A DNA stretch of 6,356 bases from Gaiellales bacterium (GTDB lineage Bacteria > Actinomycetota > Thermoleophilia > Gaiellales > F1-60-MAGs149): contig JAURLF010000239.1 of assembly GCA_030831375.1 (NCBI GenBank), positions 1 to 6,356 on the forward strand, in the 5' to 3' direction. Shown here piece by piece: positions 1 through 5,338 of this stretch. Within the stretch, counting starts at the first letter, position 1. Each line of letters begins with the position of its first letter. The translations under genes and the position numbers were made by a program. The notes beneath the pieces were generated by a model. It had not been told where the DNA came from. It was given only the letters and a program-made list of their open reading frames with translations, and searched no databases.

Positions 1-467
1 GCGCGCTCCCCCGGGCCGAACGCGGTCTGCACCGGGTTGAGCGGGTGGGTGTCCGTGATGTGGACCTGGCCGAGCTTCTTCGCGAACCCCATGAACCAGC
101 CGCGCGCCATCGTGAAGTCGTTGCTGACCCAGATCTGCAGGCAGATCTGGCCGGGCTCGCCCCGGTAGGAGCAGTTCACCCAGATCGCCGCCTCCTGGTA
201 CTGGGTGCGCTCCGGGTTCGTGACGGCGAGCTCGCGGTCGCCGTCCCACACCGACCACCAGCGGCTGAAGGCGACGTACGCCATGTCCGGCTCCGGCCCG
301 GGCTCGAGCGGCGCGGGCAGGTAGGCGGCGATCGCCGCCGGGTCGGCGCGGTACGCGATGTTGAGGTACTCGGTCGCGTAATGCCACGGCATGTCGCCGA
401 CGAGGCTCGAGCGACCGCCCGGGGTCAGCGGGTAGCAGAACCCCTGCAGATCGTCGATCGAGGTCAC
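1..467 (-). CDS. acetoacetate decarboxylase family protein (C-terminus cut by window edge)
   Basis: I translated this leftward frame by hand; 155 codons are visible and the 3' end lies beyond position 1. The fold belongs to the acetoacetate decarboxylase (ADC) family, whose founding member decarboxylates acetoacetate to acetone and CO2 through a lysine Schiff base; other members act on different keto acids or as aldolases/dehydratases. The best evidence is the run GFAKKLG at residues 127-133. Its Lys-Lys pair (130-131) matches the reactive lysine and the neighbouring pKa-lowering lysine of the clostridial enzyme. Glu92 in YQEAAIWV, just before the core strand, fits the conserved acidic residue of the family. 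The N-terminal PWHYATEYLNIAYRAD segment with later YLPAPLEPG is also typical. The start is GTG at 467, preceded by a strong Shine-Dalgarno. The gene is divergent from the FAD oxidoreductase. Family assignment is firm; acetoacetate as substrate is not shown. Confidence 0.88.
   Translation of the reverse strand, partial: MTSIDDLQGFCYPLTPGGRSSLVGDMPWHYATEYLNIAYRADPAAIAAYLPAPLEPGPEPDMAYVAFSRWWSVWDGDRELAVTNPERTQYQEAAIWVNCSYRGEPGQICLQIWVSNDFTMARGWFMGFAKKLGQVHITDTHPLNPVQTAFGPGER
129..150. repeat. near-perfect palindrome inside the ADC-family gene
   Basis: CCAGATCTGC (129-138) and GCAGATCTGG (141-150) are perfect inverted copies around a two-base centre. Each arm contains the 8-bp palindrome CAGATCTG. 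It lies in coding sequence where Gln-Ile occurs twice (QICLQIW), which explains much of it. Confidence 0.5.
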
Positions 468-473
468 CCTGCG

Positions 474-480
474 CTCCTCC
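474..480 (-). promoter_or_regulatory. Shine-Dalgarno for the ADC-family gene
   Basis: On the minus strand GGAGGAG lies 6 bases upstream of the GTG at 467. It fixes that start codon and is the clearest ribosome binding site in the window; most other genes here have none. Confidence 0.75.
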
Positions 481-506
481 CGGGATCGCCGCGGCCGTGG
501 TGGCGC

Positions 507-512
507 AGCCTA
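507..512 (-). promoter_or_regulatory. candidate -10 box for the ADC-family gene
   Basis: Read leftward this is TAGGCT, a TANNNT-type -10 hexamer. It would place transcription start near position 500 and give a leader of about 33 bases that carries the Shine-Dalgarno. No convincing -35 is visible. The identical hexamer sits before the DtxR-like gene. Confidence 0.4.
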
Positions 513-516
513 CCAA

Positions 517-538
517 GCCGCCGGCAGCCGACGGCGGC
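517..538. repeat. inverted repeat upstream of the ADC-family promoter (possible operator)
   Basis: GCCGCCG at 517-523 and CGGCGGC at 532-538 form a perfect 7-bp dyad with an 8-base spacer. It lies directly upstream of the leftward -10 candidate, about where the -35 region would be. Its arms nearly match those of the dyad over the FAD oxidoreductase promoter. In DNA this GC-rich, a chance origin cannot be excluded. Confidence 0.35.
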
Positions 539-574
539 AGCGGCGCCTCCACGCGCGGTGGCGCGGCCCGTCGA

Positions 575-593
575 GCCGCCATATGCTGGCGGC
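575..593. promoter_or_regulatory. palindromic operator candidate over the FAD oxidoreductase -10
   Basis: GCCGCCA (575-581) and TGGCGGC (587-593) are perfect inverted copies separated by the five bases TATGC. The dyad contains the -10 candidate and ends at the base immediately before the ATG at 594. A protein bound here would block RNA polymerase. It is the best operator candidate in the window, although the bound factor is unknown. Confidence 0.45.
582..587 (+). promoter_or_regulatory. -10 box, likely leaderless promoter of the FAD oxidoreductase gene
   Basis: TATGCT is followed by exactly 6 bases and then the ATG at 594, so transcription would begin at or next to the start codon. There is no Shine-Dalgarno upstream of this ATG, which fits a leaderless mRNA of the kind common in Actinobacteria. 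No good -35 is visible. Confidence 0.5.
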
Positions 594-1946
594 ATGCGGG
601 TCGAGGAGCGCGATGCGGTCGTGATCGGAGCGGGCATCGCCGGCCTCGCCGCGGCGTGGGAGCTGCGCGATCGGGACGTGGTCCTCGTCGAGGCGGCCGA
701 CCGCGTCGGCGGCCGGATCCGCTCCGTCGAGCGAGGTCCGCTCTGGCTCAACCTCGGCGCGCACGTGTACGGCGGGCCGGCGACCGAGGTCGGGCGGCTC
801 CTGCGCGAGACCGGCGTCGAGGCCGTCGAGGTGCCCGGCACCGTCACCGCCATGTCCTACGAGGGCCGGCTCCTGTCCGACGGGCCGGTCGAGCTGTACC
901 CGTTCCGGCTGCCGTTCTCCCTCGCCGACCGCCTCGCGTTCGTGCGGGTCGGGCTGAAGCTGCGCCGCCTCGTCGCGCGCTACGGGCGGGTCGCGCGGGC
1001 GCTGCCCGGCGAAGCGCCCGAGGTGCGCCAGCAGCGCATGCTCGACTTCATGGACGACGTCTCGTTCGCCGAGGCGATCGGGCCGATGCCGCCCGACGTC
1101 GAGGCGTTCTTCCGCTGCACCGTGACGCGCAGCACGGGCGAGCCGGAGGCGATCGCAGCGGGGTACGGCGTCGGCTACTTCCACCTCGTCTGGAACAAGG
1201 ACCAGGGCCTGGGACGATCGATCGTCGGCGGACCGCAGCGACTGATGGACGCGCTCGCGGCCGGCGTCCGCGACGTCCGCCTCTCGACGCGCGCCACGGC
1301 CGTACGGCGCGACGGCGACCGCGTGGCGGTCGAGCTCGAGGGCCCGGAGGGGCCCTACGCGGTGCGCGCCCGGTCGGTGGTCATGGCCACCACGTCGCAC
1401 CGCACGGCCGACCTCGTCGAGGGGCTGCCCGCCGACCTCGAGGCGGCGCTGCGCGCGATCACGTACGGCCCGCTCGTGGCCGCGGCGTTCCTGACCGACG
1501 AGGAGGGCCCGCAGCCGTGGGACCGCCTCTACGGCATCTCGGCCCCGAAGCGCGCGATCTCGAACGTCTTCAACCTCTCGAACGTGGCCGCGTCGCTCGT
1601 GCCGCAGCGCCCGCGCGGTTCGAGCTTCATGGTGTCCGCCGCGGCCGACATCGCCCGCGATGCGCTGCGGCTCACCGACGAGGAGATCCTCGACCGCTTC
1701 CAGCGCGACCTCGAGGAGATCCTCCCCGGGGTGCGCGGCCACGTCGTCGAGCGCCTGCTCCACCGCGCCGACCCGGGCATCCCGTTCCCGCACCCGGGCC
1801 GCGCCGCGATCCAGCCGACGCTGTTGCAGCCGCTCGAGCGGATCCACCTCGCGGGTGATTACCTCGGGACGTGGTACGCCGAGACGAGCGCGTGGACCGG
1901 CGTGGGCGCGGCCCGCCGGGCGCGCGCCGAGATCGCCGCCGGTTAG
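594..1946 (+). CDS. FAD-dependent oxidoreductase, protoporphyrinogen oxidase/amine oxidase-like
   Basis: This 450-residue flavoprotein belongs to the glutathione-reductase-2-type fold shared by protoporphyrinogen oxidase, monoamine oxidase and carotenoid desaturases. The N-terminal Rossmann motif is VVIGAGIAGLAAAWEL (Gly12, Gly14, Gly17), with Glu33 at the end of the second strand to bind the adenosine ribose. It is followed by DRVGGRIRS (37-44). The C-terminal FAD motif is IHLAGDYLGTWYAETSAWTGVGAARRA (417-443), with Gly421-Asp422. There is no signal peptide or membrane segment, so it should be cytosolic. The open frame extends upstream to 45, but that part is antisense to the ADC-family gene; the ATG at 594 starts just before the Rossmann strand and follows a -10 box. 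No heme genes are nearby, so protoporphyrinogen is not favoured as substrate. The true substrate is unknown; the class assignment is firm. Confidence 0.9.
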   Translation: MRVEERDAVVIGAGIAGLAAAWELRDRDVVLVEAADRVGGRIRSVERGPLWLNLGAHVYGGPATEVGRLLRETGVEAVEVPGTVTAMSYEGRLLSDGPVELYPFRLPFSLADRLAFVRVGLKLRRLVARYGRVARALPGEAPEVRQQRMLDFMDDVSFAEAIGPMPPDVEAFFRCTVTRSTGEPEAIAAGYGVGYFHLVWNKDQGLGRSIVGGPQRLMDALAAGVRDVRLSTRATAVRRDGDRVAVELEGPEGPYAVRARSVVMATTSHRTADLVEGLPADLEAALRAITYGPLVAAAFLTDEEGPQPWDRLYGISAPKRAISNVFNLSNVAASLVPQRPRGSSFMVSAAADIARDALRLTDEEILDRFQRDLEEILPGVRGHVVERLLHRADPGIPFPHPGRAAIQPTLLQPLERIHLAGDYLGTWYAETSAWTGVGAARRARAEIAAG

Positions 1947-1973
1947 CGCGCCCTCGCGAGCGCGCGGGCCCCG

Positions 1974-1979
1974 TACGAT
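1974..1979 (+). promoter_or_regulatory. -10 box, likely leaderless promoter of the PLP decarboxylase gene
   Basis: TACGAT lies in the 39-base gap after the FAD oxidoreductase stop and is followed by 6 bases and the GTG at 1986. The geometry is identical to that of the upstream gene. No ribosome binding site is visible. The gene may therefore have its own promoter in addition to read-through from upstream. Confidence 0.5.
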
Positions 1980-1985
1980 GCCGCC

Positions 1986-3329
1986 GTGACCGATCCGCGC
2001 CTGCCGCCCGACGAGATCGCACGCCTCCACCGCCGCGCCGACGAGCTGCTGCCGCTCGCGTCGCTCGTCCGCGACGGCGGCGGGATGCCGGAGGCGTGGA
2101 CGGAAGCGCTGCACGCGCTGGCCGACCGGCTCGGCGCCTCGTACCCGTTCGCGGACCCCGAGTACCTCGGGCAGATGCTGAAGCCACCGCACCCCGTGGC
2201 CTGGTCCGGATACGCGATGGCGATGCTGCTGAACCCGAACAACCACGCGCTCGACGGAGGTCCCGCCACGGCGCACCTCGAACGCGAGGCGGTCGCGCAG
2301 ATCGCGGCGATGCTCGGCCATCCGACGCACCTCGGGCACCTGACCTCGTCGGGGACGCTGGCCAACCTCGAGGCGCTGTGGGTCGCGCGCCGCCTGCACC
2401 CGCACGCCGCGATCGTCTCCGCCGCCAACGCGCACTACACCCACGCCCGCATCTCCGAGGTCGTCGGCGCCCGCCACGAGACGGTGCCGGCGACGCCCGA
2501 CGGGGCGATCGACGTCGCCGCGCTCGAGGAGCGGCTGCAGGCGGGCGGCGTCGGCACCGTCGTGGCCACCCTCGGCAGCACCGGCCTCGGCCGGCTCGAC
2601 CCGATCGACCGGATCGCCGACCTGTGCGCGCGCCACGGCGCGCGCCTCCACGTCGACGCGGCCTACGGCGGGTTCTTCGCGCTGCTCGCCGACGGCATGG
2701 AGCCCGGCGTCGACCCCGCCCCGTTCGCGGCGCTGGCCCGCGCCGATTCGATCGCGATCGACCCGCACAAGCACGGCCTGCAGCCGTACGGCTGCGGCTG
2801 CACCGTGTTCGCCGACCCCGCGGTCGGCGCGCTCTACCGGCACGACTCGCCCTACACGTACTTCACCTCCGACGAGCTCCACCCGGGCGAGATCTCGCTC
2901 GAGTGCTCGCGCTCGGGGGCCTCCGCCGCGGCGCTGTGGGCGACCCTGCGGGCGCTGCCCCTGACCCGCTCGGGCCTCGGCGCGGAGCTCGCCGGCGCCC
3001 GCGCGGCCGCGCTCGCCCTGCACGCGCACATCAGGGACCTCCCGGGCTGGTCGCCAGTGATCGACCCGGACCTCGACGTCGTCTGCTGGCACGCGGACCT
3101 GCCGACGGCGAGCGCGGTCGGCGCGGCGTCGCGGCGGGCGTTCGCCCAGCTCGCCGAGCGCGGCTGGCACGTGGCGCTGCTCGAGCTGCCGGCCGACGCG
3201 CTCGGGGTCGAGCCAGACGCGCCGATGGCGGCCGTCCTGCGCTCCGCCGTGATGAAGCCCGAGCACCTCGGCGCCGTCGACGGGCTCGCGGACGCCCTGA
3301 CGGCGCTCCGCCCCGCCCTCGGGGACTAG
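1986..3329 (+). CDS. group II pyridoxal-dependent amino-acid decarboxylase
   Basis: This 447-residue fold-type I PLP enzyme belongs to the group II decarboxylases (glutamate, tyrosine, histidine, aromatic amino acid and related decarboxylases), which release CO2 from an amino acid to give an amine. The Schiff-base lysine is Lys262 in IDPHKHG. Asp224 in LHVDAAYGG should pair with the pyridine nitrogen. His150 in ANAHYTH is placed to stack on the ring, and SSGTLANLEAL (121-131) forms the phosphate-binding loop region. The NPNNHALDGGPATAHLE segment (83-99) is the usual N-terminal substrate/dimer region. Length is normal for the bacterial family. Start is GTG at 1986, chosen because a -10 box lies 6 bases upstream and the preceding gene ends at 1946. 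It lies 39 bases after the flavoprotein and 35 before the monooxygenase, all on the same strand. The amino-acid substrate cannot be told. Confidence 0.9.
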   Translation: MTDPRLPPDEIARLHRRADELLPLASLVRDGGGMPEAWTEALHALADRLGASYPFADPEYLGQMLKPPHPVAWSGYAMAMLLNPNNHALDGGPATAHLEREAVAQIAAMLGHPTHLGHLTSSGTLANLEALWVARRLHPHAAIVSAANAHYTHARISEVVGARHETVPATPDGAIDVAALEERLQAGGVGTVVATLGSTGLGRLDPIDRIADLCARHGARLHVDAAYGGFFALLADGMEPGVDPAPFAALARADSIAIDPHKHGLQPYGCGCTVFADPAVGALYRHDSPYTYFTSDELHPGEISLECSRSGASAAALWATLRALPLTRSGLGAELAGARAAALALHAHIRDLPGWSPVIDPDLDVVCWHADLPTASAVGAASRRAFAQLAERGWHVALLELPADALGVEPDAPMAAVLRSAVMKPEHLGAVDGLADALTALRPALGD

Positions 3330-3350
3330 ATGCGCGCCCGCCGTCGTTGA
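3330..3350 (+). other. six-codon mini-ORF between decarboxylase and monooxygenase
   Basis: An ATG abuts the decarboxylase TAG directly and reads MRARRR before a TGA at 3348-3350. That stop lies 5 bases before the ATG at 3356. It could serve as a stepping stone for ribosomes that terminate and reinitiate, since the next gene shows neither a clear promoter nor a good Shine-Dalgarno. Chance is equally possible at this length. Confidence 0.2.
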
Positions 3351-3364
3351 ACGGGATGGACGCG

Positions 3365-4423
3365 ATGGAGATCGGCCTCTACAACTTCGGCGACGCGATG
3401 GCGGACGCCGCGACCGGCGCGACGATCGACCAGGGCACGCGCCTGCGCAACCTGCTCGAGGAGATCGAGGTGGCGGACGCGGTCGGCCTCGACGTGGTCG
3501 CTCTCGGCGAGCACCACCGCGCCGAGTTCGCGGTGTCGGCGCCCGCCACCGTGCTCGCGGCGGCGGCGACGCGGACCGAGCGGATCCGCCTGTCGAGCGG
3601 CGTCACGGTGCTCGGCTCGGAGGATCCCGTGCGGGTCTTCCAGCAGTTCGCGACGATCGACCAGCTGTCGCGCGGGCGCGCCGAGATCATGGCGGGGCGC
3701 GGCTCGTTCACCGAGTCGTTCCCGCTGTTCGGGCAGCGCCTCGACCAGTACGACGAGATTTTCGCGGAGAAGCTCGACCTGCTCCTGACCCTGCGCGAGC
3801 AGGAGGTCGTCACGTGGCAGGGCGTGCACCGCCCGTCGATCGACGGGCGCGCGGTCTACCCCCGCCCGTACCAGGACGAGCTGCCGATCTGGCTCGCCGT
3901 CGGCGGCACGCCGCAGTCGGTCGTGCGCGCCGCCGCGCTCGGCCTGCCGCTCGCGATCGCGATCATCGGCGGCGCGTTCGCCCACTTCCAGCCGATGGCG
4001 CGCCTCTACCGGGAGGCCTGGGAGGAGTTCGGGCGCGACCCGGCCGACCTGCGCCTGTCGATCAACGCGCACGGCTTCGTCGGGCCGGACGGCGACGCGG
4101 CCCGCGACCTCGTCTATCCGACGTACACGGCGATGATGAACCAGATCGGCCGTGAGCGCGGCTGGCGCCCGCGCGGCCGCGACGCCTACGACCACGAGTG
4201 CCAGCCGGACGGGTGCCTGCTGATCGGCGACCCGGACGAGGTGGCCGCGAAGCTGCTCGCCTACCACGCCGTGTTCGGCAACACGCGGATGCTGATCAAG
4301 CTGAGCGCGGCCCCGTCCGACCACGAGGCGACGCTGCGCAGCATCCGCCTGCTCGGCGAGGAGGTCGCGCCTCGCGTCCGCGCCGAGGTTGCGCGCCGCG
4401 AGGCGGCGGCCGCGTCGGCCTGA
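3365..4423 (+). CDS. LLM class flavin-dependent monooxygenase, Atu2307/SP_0267 family
   Basis: This 352-residue protein is a bacterial-luciferase-like TIM-barrel oxidoreductase that should use reduced FMN and O2 to oxidise a small organic substrate. It resembles the Atu2307/SP_0267 subfamily along its length: N-terminal MEIGLYNFGD, GLDVVALGEHHRAEFAVSAP (41-60), DPVRVFQQFATIDQLSRGRAEIMAGRGSFTESFPLFG (87-123), YPRPYQDELPIWLAVGGTP (165-183), and MMNQIGRERGW (257-267). The subfamily's substrate is not known to me. The ATG at 3365 matches the family N-terminus and has a weak GGATGG 5 bases upstream; the ATG at 3356 would add only MDA. The gene follows the decarboxylase by 35 bases and is probably cotranscribed with it. 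It ends 4 bases before the stop of the convergent regulator gene. Confidence 0.9.
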   Translation: MEIGLYNFGDAMADAATGATIDQGTRLRNLLEEIEVADAVGLDVVALGEHHRAEFAVSAPATVLAAAATRTERIRLSSGVTVLGSEDPVRVFQQFATIDQLSRGRAEIMAGRGSFTESFPLFGQRLDQYDEIFAEKLDLLLTLREQEVVTWQGVHRPSIDGRAVYPRPYQDELPIWLAVGGTPQSVVRAAALGLPLAIAIIGGAFAHFQPMARLYREAWEEFGRDPADLRLSINAHGFVGPDGDAARDLVYPTYTAMMNQIGRERGWRPRGRDAYDHECQPDGCLLIGDPDEVAAKLLAYHAVFGNTRMLIKLSAAPSDHEATLRSIRLLGEEVAPRVRAEVARREAAAASA

Positions 4424-4427
4424 CGGC

Positions 4428-4859
4428 CTAGCCGCCGGCGCCGTGCGCGCGCCAGCTGACCAGGTGCCGGCCGAGCAGCGGGGACGCGCTCGCGGCGAGC
4501 CATGCCGCCTCGAGCTCGGCGTGGTCGGGATCGATGCCGAGCACGTCCTGCATGATCGCGAGCGCCGCGCGCCGCCGCGAGCTGAGGACCAGCGCCGCGC
4601 TCGTCCCGGCCGGGGTCAGGCGGACGGCTTCGTCGGCGACGAGGCCGAGGGTGCGCAGCCGGCGGAGCATCTCGAGCGCGGTCGGCGCCGACACCTTCAG
4701 GTGGCGGGCGAGGCTCGCCTGGGAGGGGTCGCCCCCGCCCTCGCGCTGCATGTCGAGGAGCGCCATCAGGTAGCGGGCCTCGCCGGTGGTGACGTCGGCG
4801 CAGGAGCGCTCCGCCTCCGCCTGCTCCTCGCCCCCGATCTGCGCGATCTCTTCGGCCAC
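4428..4859 (-). CDS. DtxR/MntR-like winged-helix regulator lacking metal ligands
   Basis: This 143-residue protein has the layout of a short DtxR/MntR-type repressor: an N-terminal helix with EARYLMALLDMQREGG (27-42), a winged helix with SQASLARHLKVSAPTALEMLRRLRTLGLV (46-74), the wing ending VRLTPAGTSAAL (79-90), and a helical dimerisation region with VLGIDPDHAELEAAWL (106-121). It has no C-terminal SH3-like domain, as in MntR. Aligning by eye to MntR, the expected ligands Asp8, Glu11, His77, Glu99, Glu102 and His103 fall on Arg29, Met32, Arg97, Ala119, Ala122 and Ala123. It is therefore unlikely to sense Mn or Fe through the classical site and may bind another ligand or act constitutively. 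A MarR-like protein is the main alternative. The GTG start at 4859 follows a -10 box by 6 bases. Targets are unknown; neighbouring dyads are candidates. Confidence 0.78.
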   Translation of the reverse strand: MAEEIAQIGGEEQAEAERSCADVTTGEARYLMALLDMQREGGGDPSQASLARHLKVSAPTALEMLRRLRTLGLVADEAVRLTPAGTSAALVLSSRRRAALAIMQDVLGIDPDHAELEAAWLAASASPLLGRHLVSWRAHGAGG

Positions 4860-4865
4860 GGGAGA

Positions 4866-4871
4866 AGCCTA
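4866..4871 (-). promoter_or_regulatory. -10 box, likely leaderless promoter of the DtxR-like gene
   Basis: Read leftward, TAGGCT is followed by six bases (TCTCCC) and the GTG at 4859. No Shine-Dalgarno is present in that spacer. The spacing is identical to that at 582-594 and 1974-1986, which supports a leaderless start and the choice of GTG. Confidence 0.5.
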
Positions 4872-4908
4872 GAGCGCCGGCCGAGTCGAGGCCGTCGCAG
4901 GGGGCCGC

Positions 4909-4922
4909 GGCGGGTCCCCGCC
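4909..4922 (-). terminator. short GC hairpin after the cupin stop (weak terminator candidate)
   Basis: GGCGGG and CCCGCC are inverted copies separated by 2 bases, about a dozen bases past the cupin stop at 4934. A real stem would be about 5 bp with a 4-base loop. No U-tract follows, so it would at best be a weak or factor-assisted terminator, and such short dyads are frequent in this composition. Confidence 0.2.
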
Positions 4923-4933
4923 CGTGGCTCCGC

Positions 4934-5275
4934 TCAGGCCTCGCGGATCACGAAGAACTTGCGCACCGGCCCGTCCTGGTGCCAGACGAGCGGTGTGCCC
5001 TTCCTGATCGCGAACGCCTCGCCGGGGCCGTAGGTCTCGACGGCGCCGTCCGGATAGCGGAACTCGACGACGCCCTCGATGATCACGCAGGTCTCGTCGA
5101 CGGGGTAGCCGTCGGGCCCCGCGTCCCACGTGAACGCCTCGCACTCCCAGACGCCCGACGTGAGCCCGCCGCCCGCGTCGAGGCGCACTGCGGTGCGCGC
5201 CATCGCGCCGTCCTCGAGGGCCGGCTCGACCGCGTCGAGGTCCGCTGCGGACATCCTGATCGCTCGCTCGGCCAC
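4934..5275 (-). CDS. small single-domain cupin, DUF861/cupin_3 type
   Basis: This 113-residue protein is a single cupin barrel. The segment SGVWECEAFTWDAG (40-53), followed by DETCVIIEGVVEFRYPDG (60-77), YGPGEAFAIRKGTPLVWHQ (82-100) and the closing VRKFFVIREA (104-113), follows the DUF861/cupin_3 pattern seen in EutQ-like and ureidoglycine-aminohydrolase-like proteins. The classical HxH pair of metal-binding cupins is absent from the first motif, as in many members of this group, so metal dependence is uncertain. It could be a small enzyme or a ligand-binding accessory protein. Start: GTG at 5275 lies 6 bases after a CATCAT hexamer; an ATG at 5254 would give 106 residues and keeps the whole barrel. 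It is divergent from the amidotransferase and lies upstream of the DtxR-like gene on the same strand, with a 74-base gap. Confidence 0.8.
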   Translation of the reverse strand: MAERAIRMSAADLDAVEPALEDGAMARTAVRLDAGGGLTSGVWECEAFTWDAGPDGYPVDETCVIIEGVVEFRYPDGAVETYGPGEAFAIRKGTPLVWHQDGPVRKFFVIREA

Positions 5276-5281
5276 GAGGCG

Positions 5282-5287
5282 ATGATG
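5282..5287 (-). promoter_or_regulatory. -10-like hexamer before the cupin gene
   Basis: Read leftward, CATCAT keeps the key A and final T of a -10 box (four of six match TATAAT) and sits 6 bases before the GTG at 5275. It is a weaker version of the leaderless arrangement seen at three other genes here. Confidence 0.35.
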
Positions 5288-5325
5288 GCGCACGCGGGGG
5301 CGCGGGGCAAGCGCGACGCGTTTGG

Positions 5326-5331
5326 CATGCT
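5326..5331 (+). promoter_or_regulatory. -10-like hexamer before the amidotransferase gene
   Basis: CATGCT precedes the ATG at 5339 by 7 bases. It differs from the TATGCT at 582-587 only in its first base, and GC-rich bases follow it in both cases. It supports the ATG at 5339, although an in-frame ATG also exists at 5327. Confidence 0.3.
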
Positions 5332-5338
5332 GCCGGCC

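Noticed and set aside
45..593. In-frame upstream extension of the FAD oxidoreductase to a start at 45
   Set aside because: The added 183 residues are antisense to the ADC-family gene and to the intergenic region, and they show no domain. The Rossmann strand begins just after the ATG at 594, as usual for the family.
1946..1965. GCGCGC inverted repeat with 8-base loop after the FAD oxidoreductase stop, as a terminator
   Set aside because: The stem is only 6 bp of alternating GC, no T-tract follows, and it lies just before the next gene's -10 box. Such repeats are expected by chance in this composition.
510..3266. Open frame of 918 codons on the minus strand
   Set aside because: It is antisense to the FAD oxidoreductase and PLP decarboxylase genes, both of which have clear family motifs. 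Its translation is low-complexity, rich in Arg, Ala, Gly, Asp and Val with no recognisable domain, as expected for the shadow of a very GC-rich gene.
1871..3364. Long plus-strand frame running into the monooxygenase from 1871
   Set aside because: Before 3356 it is an out-of-frame shadow of the decarboxylase, rich in Arg, Ala and Pro. It joins the monooxygenase frame only because no stop happens to occur.
4389..5033. Plus-strand open frame of 214 codons
   Set aside because: It is opposite the DtxR-like gene and the end of the cupin gene, and its translation is typical GC-rich shadow sequence.
4979..5338. In-frame upstream extension of the glutamine amidotransferase to 4979
   Set aside because: It lies antisense to the cupin gene and its translation has no domain; the amidotransferase fold begins right after the ATG at 5339.
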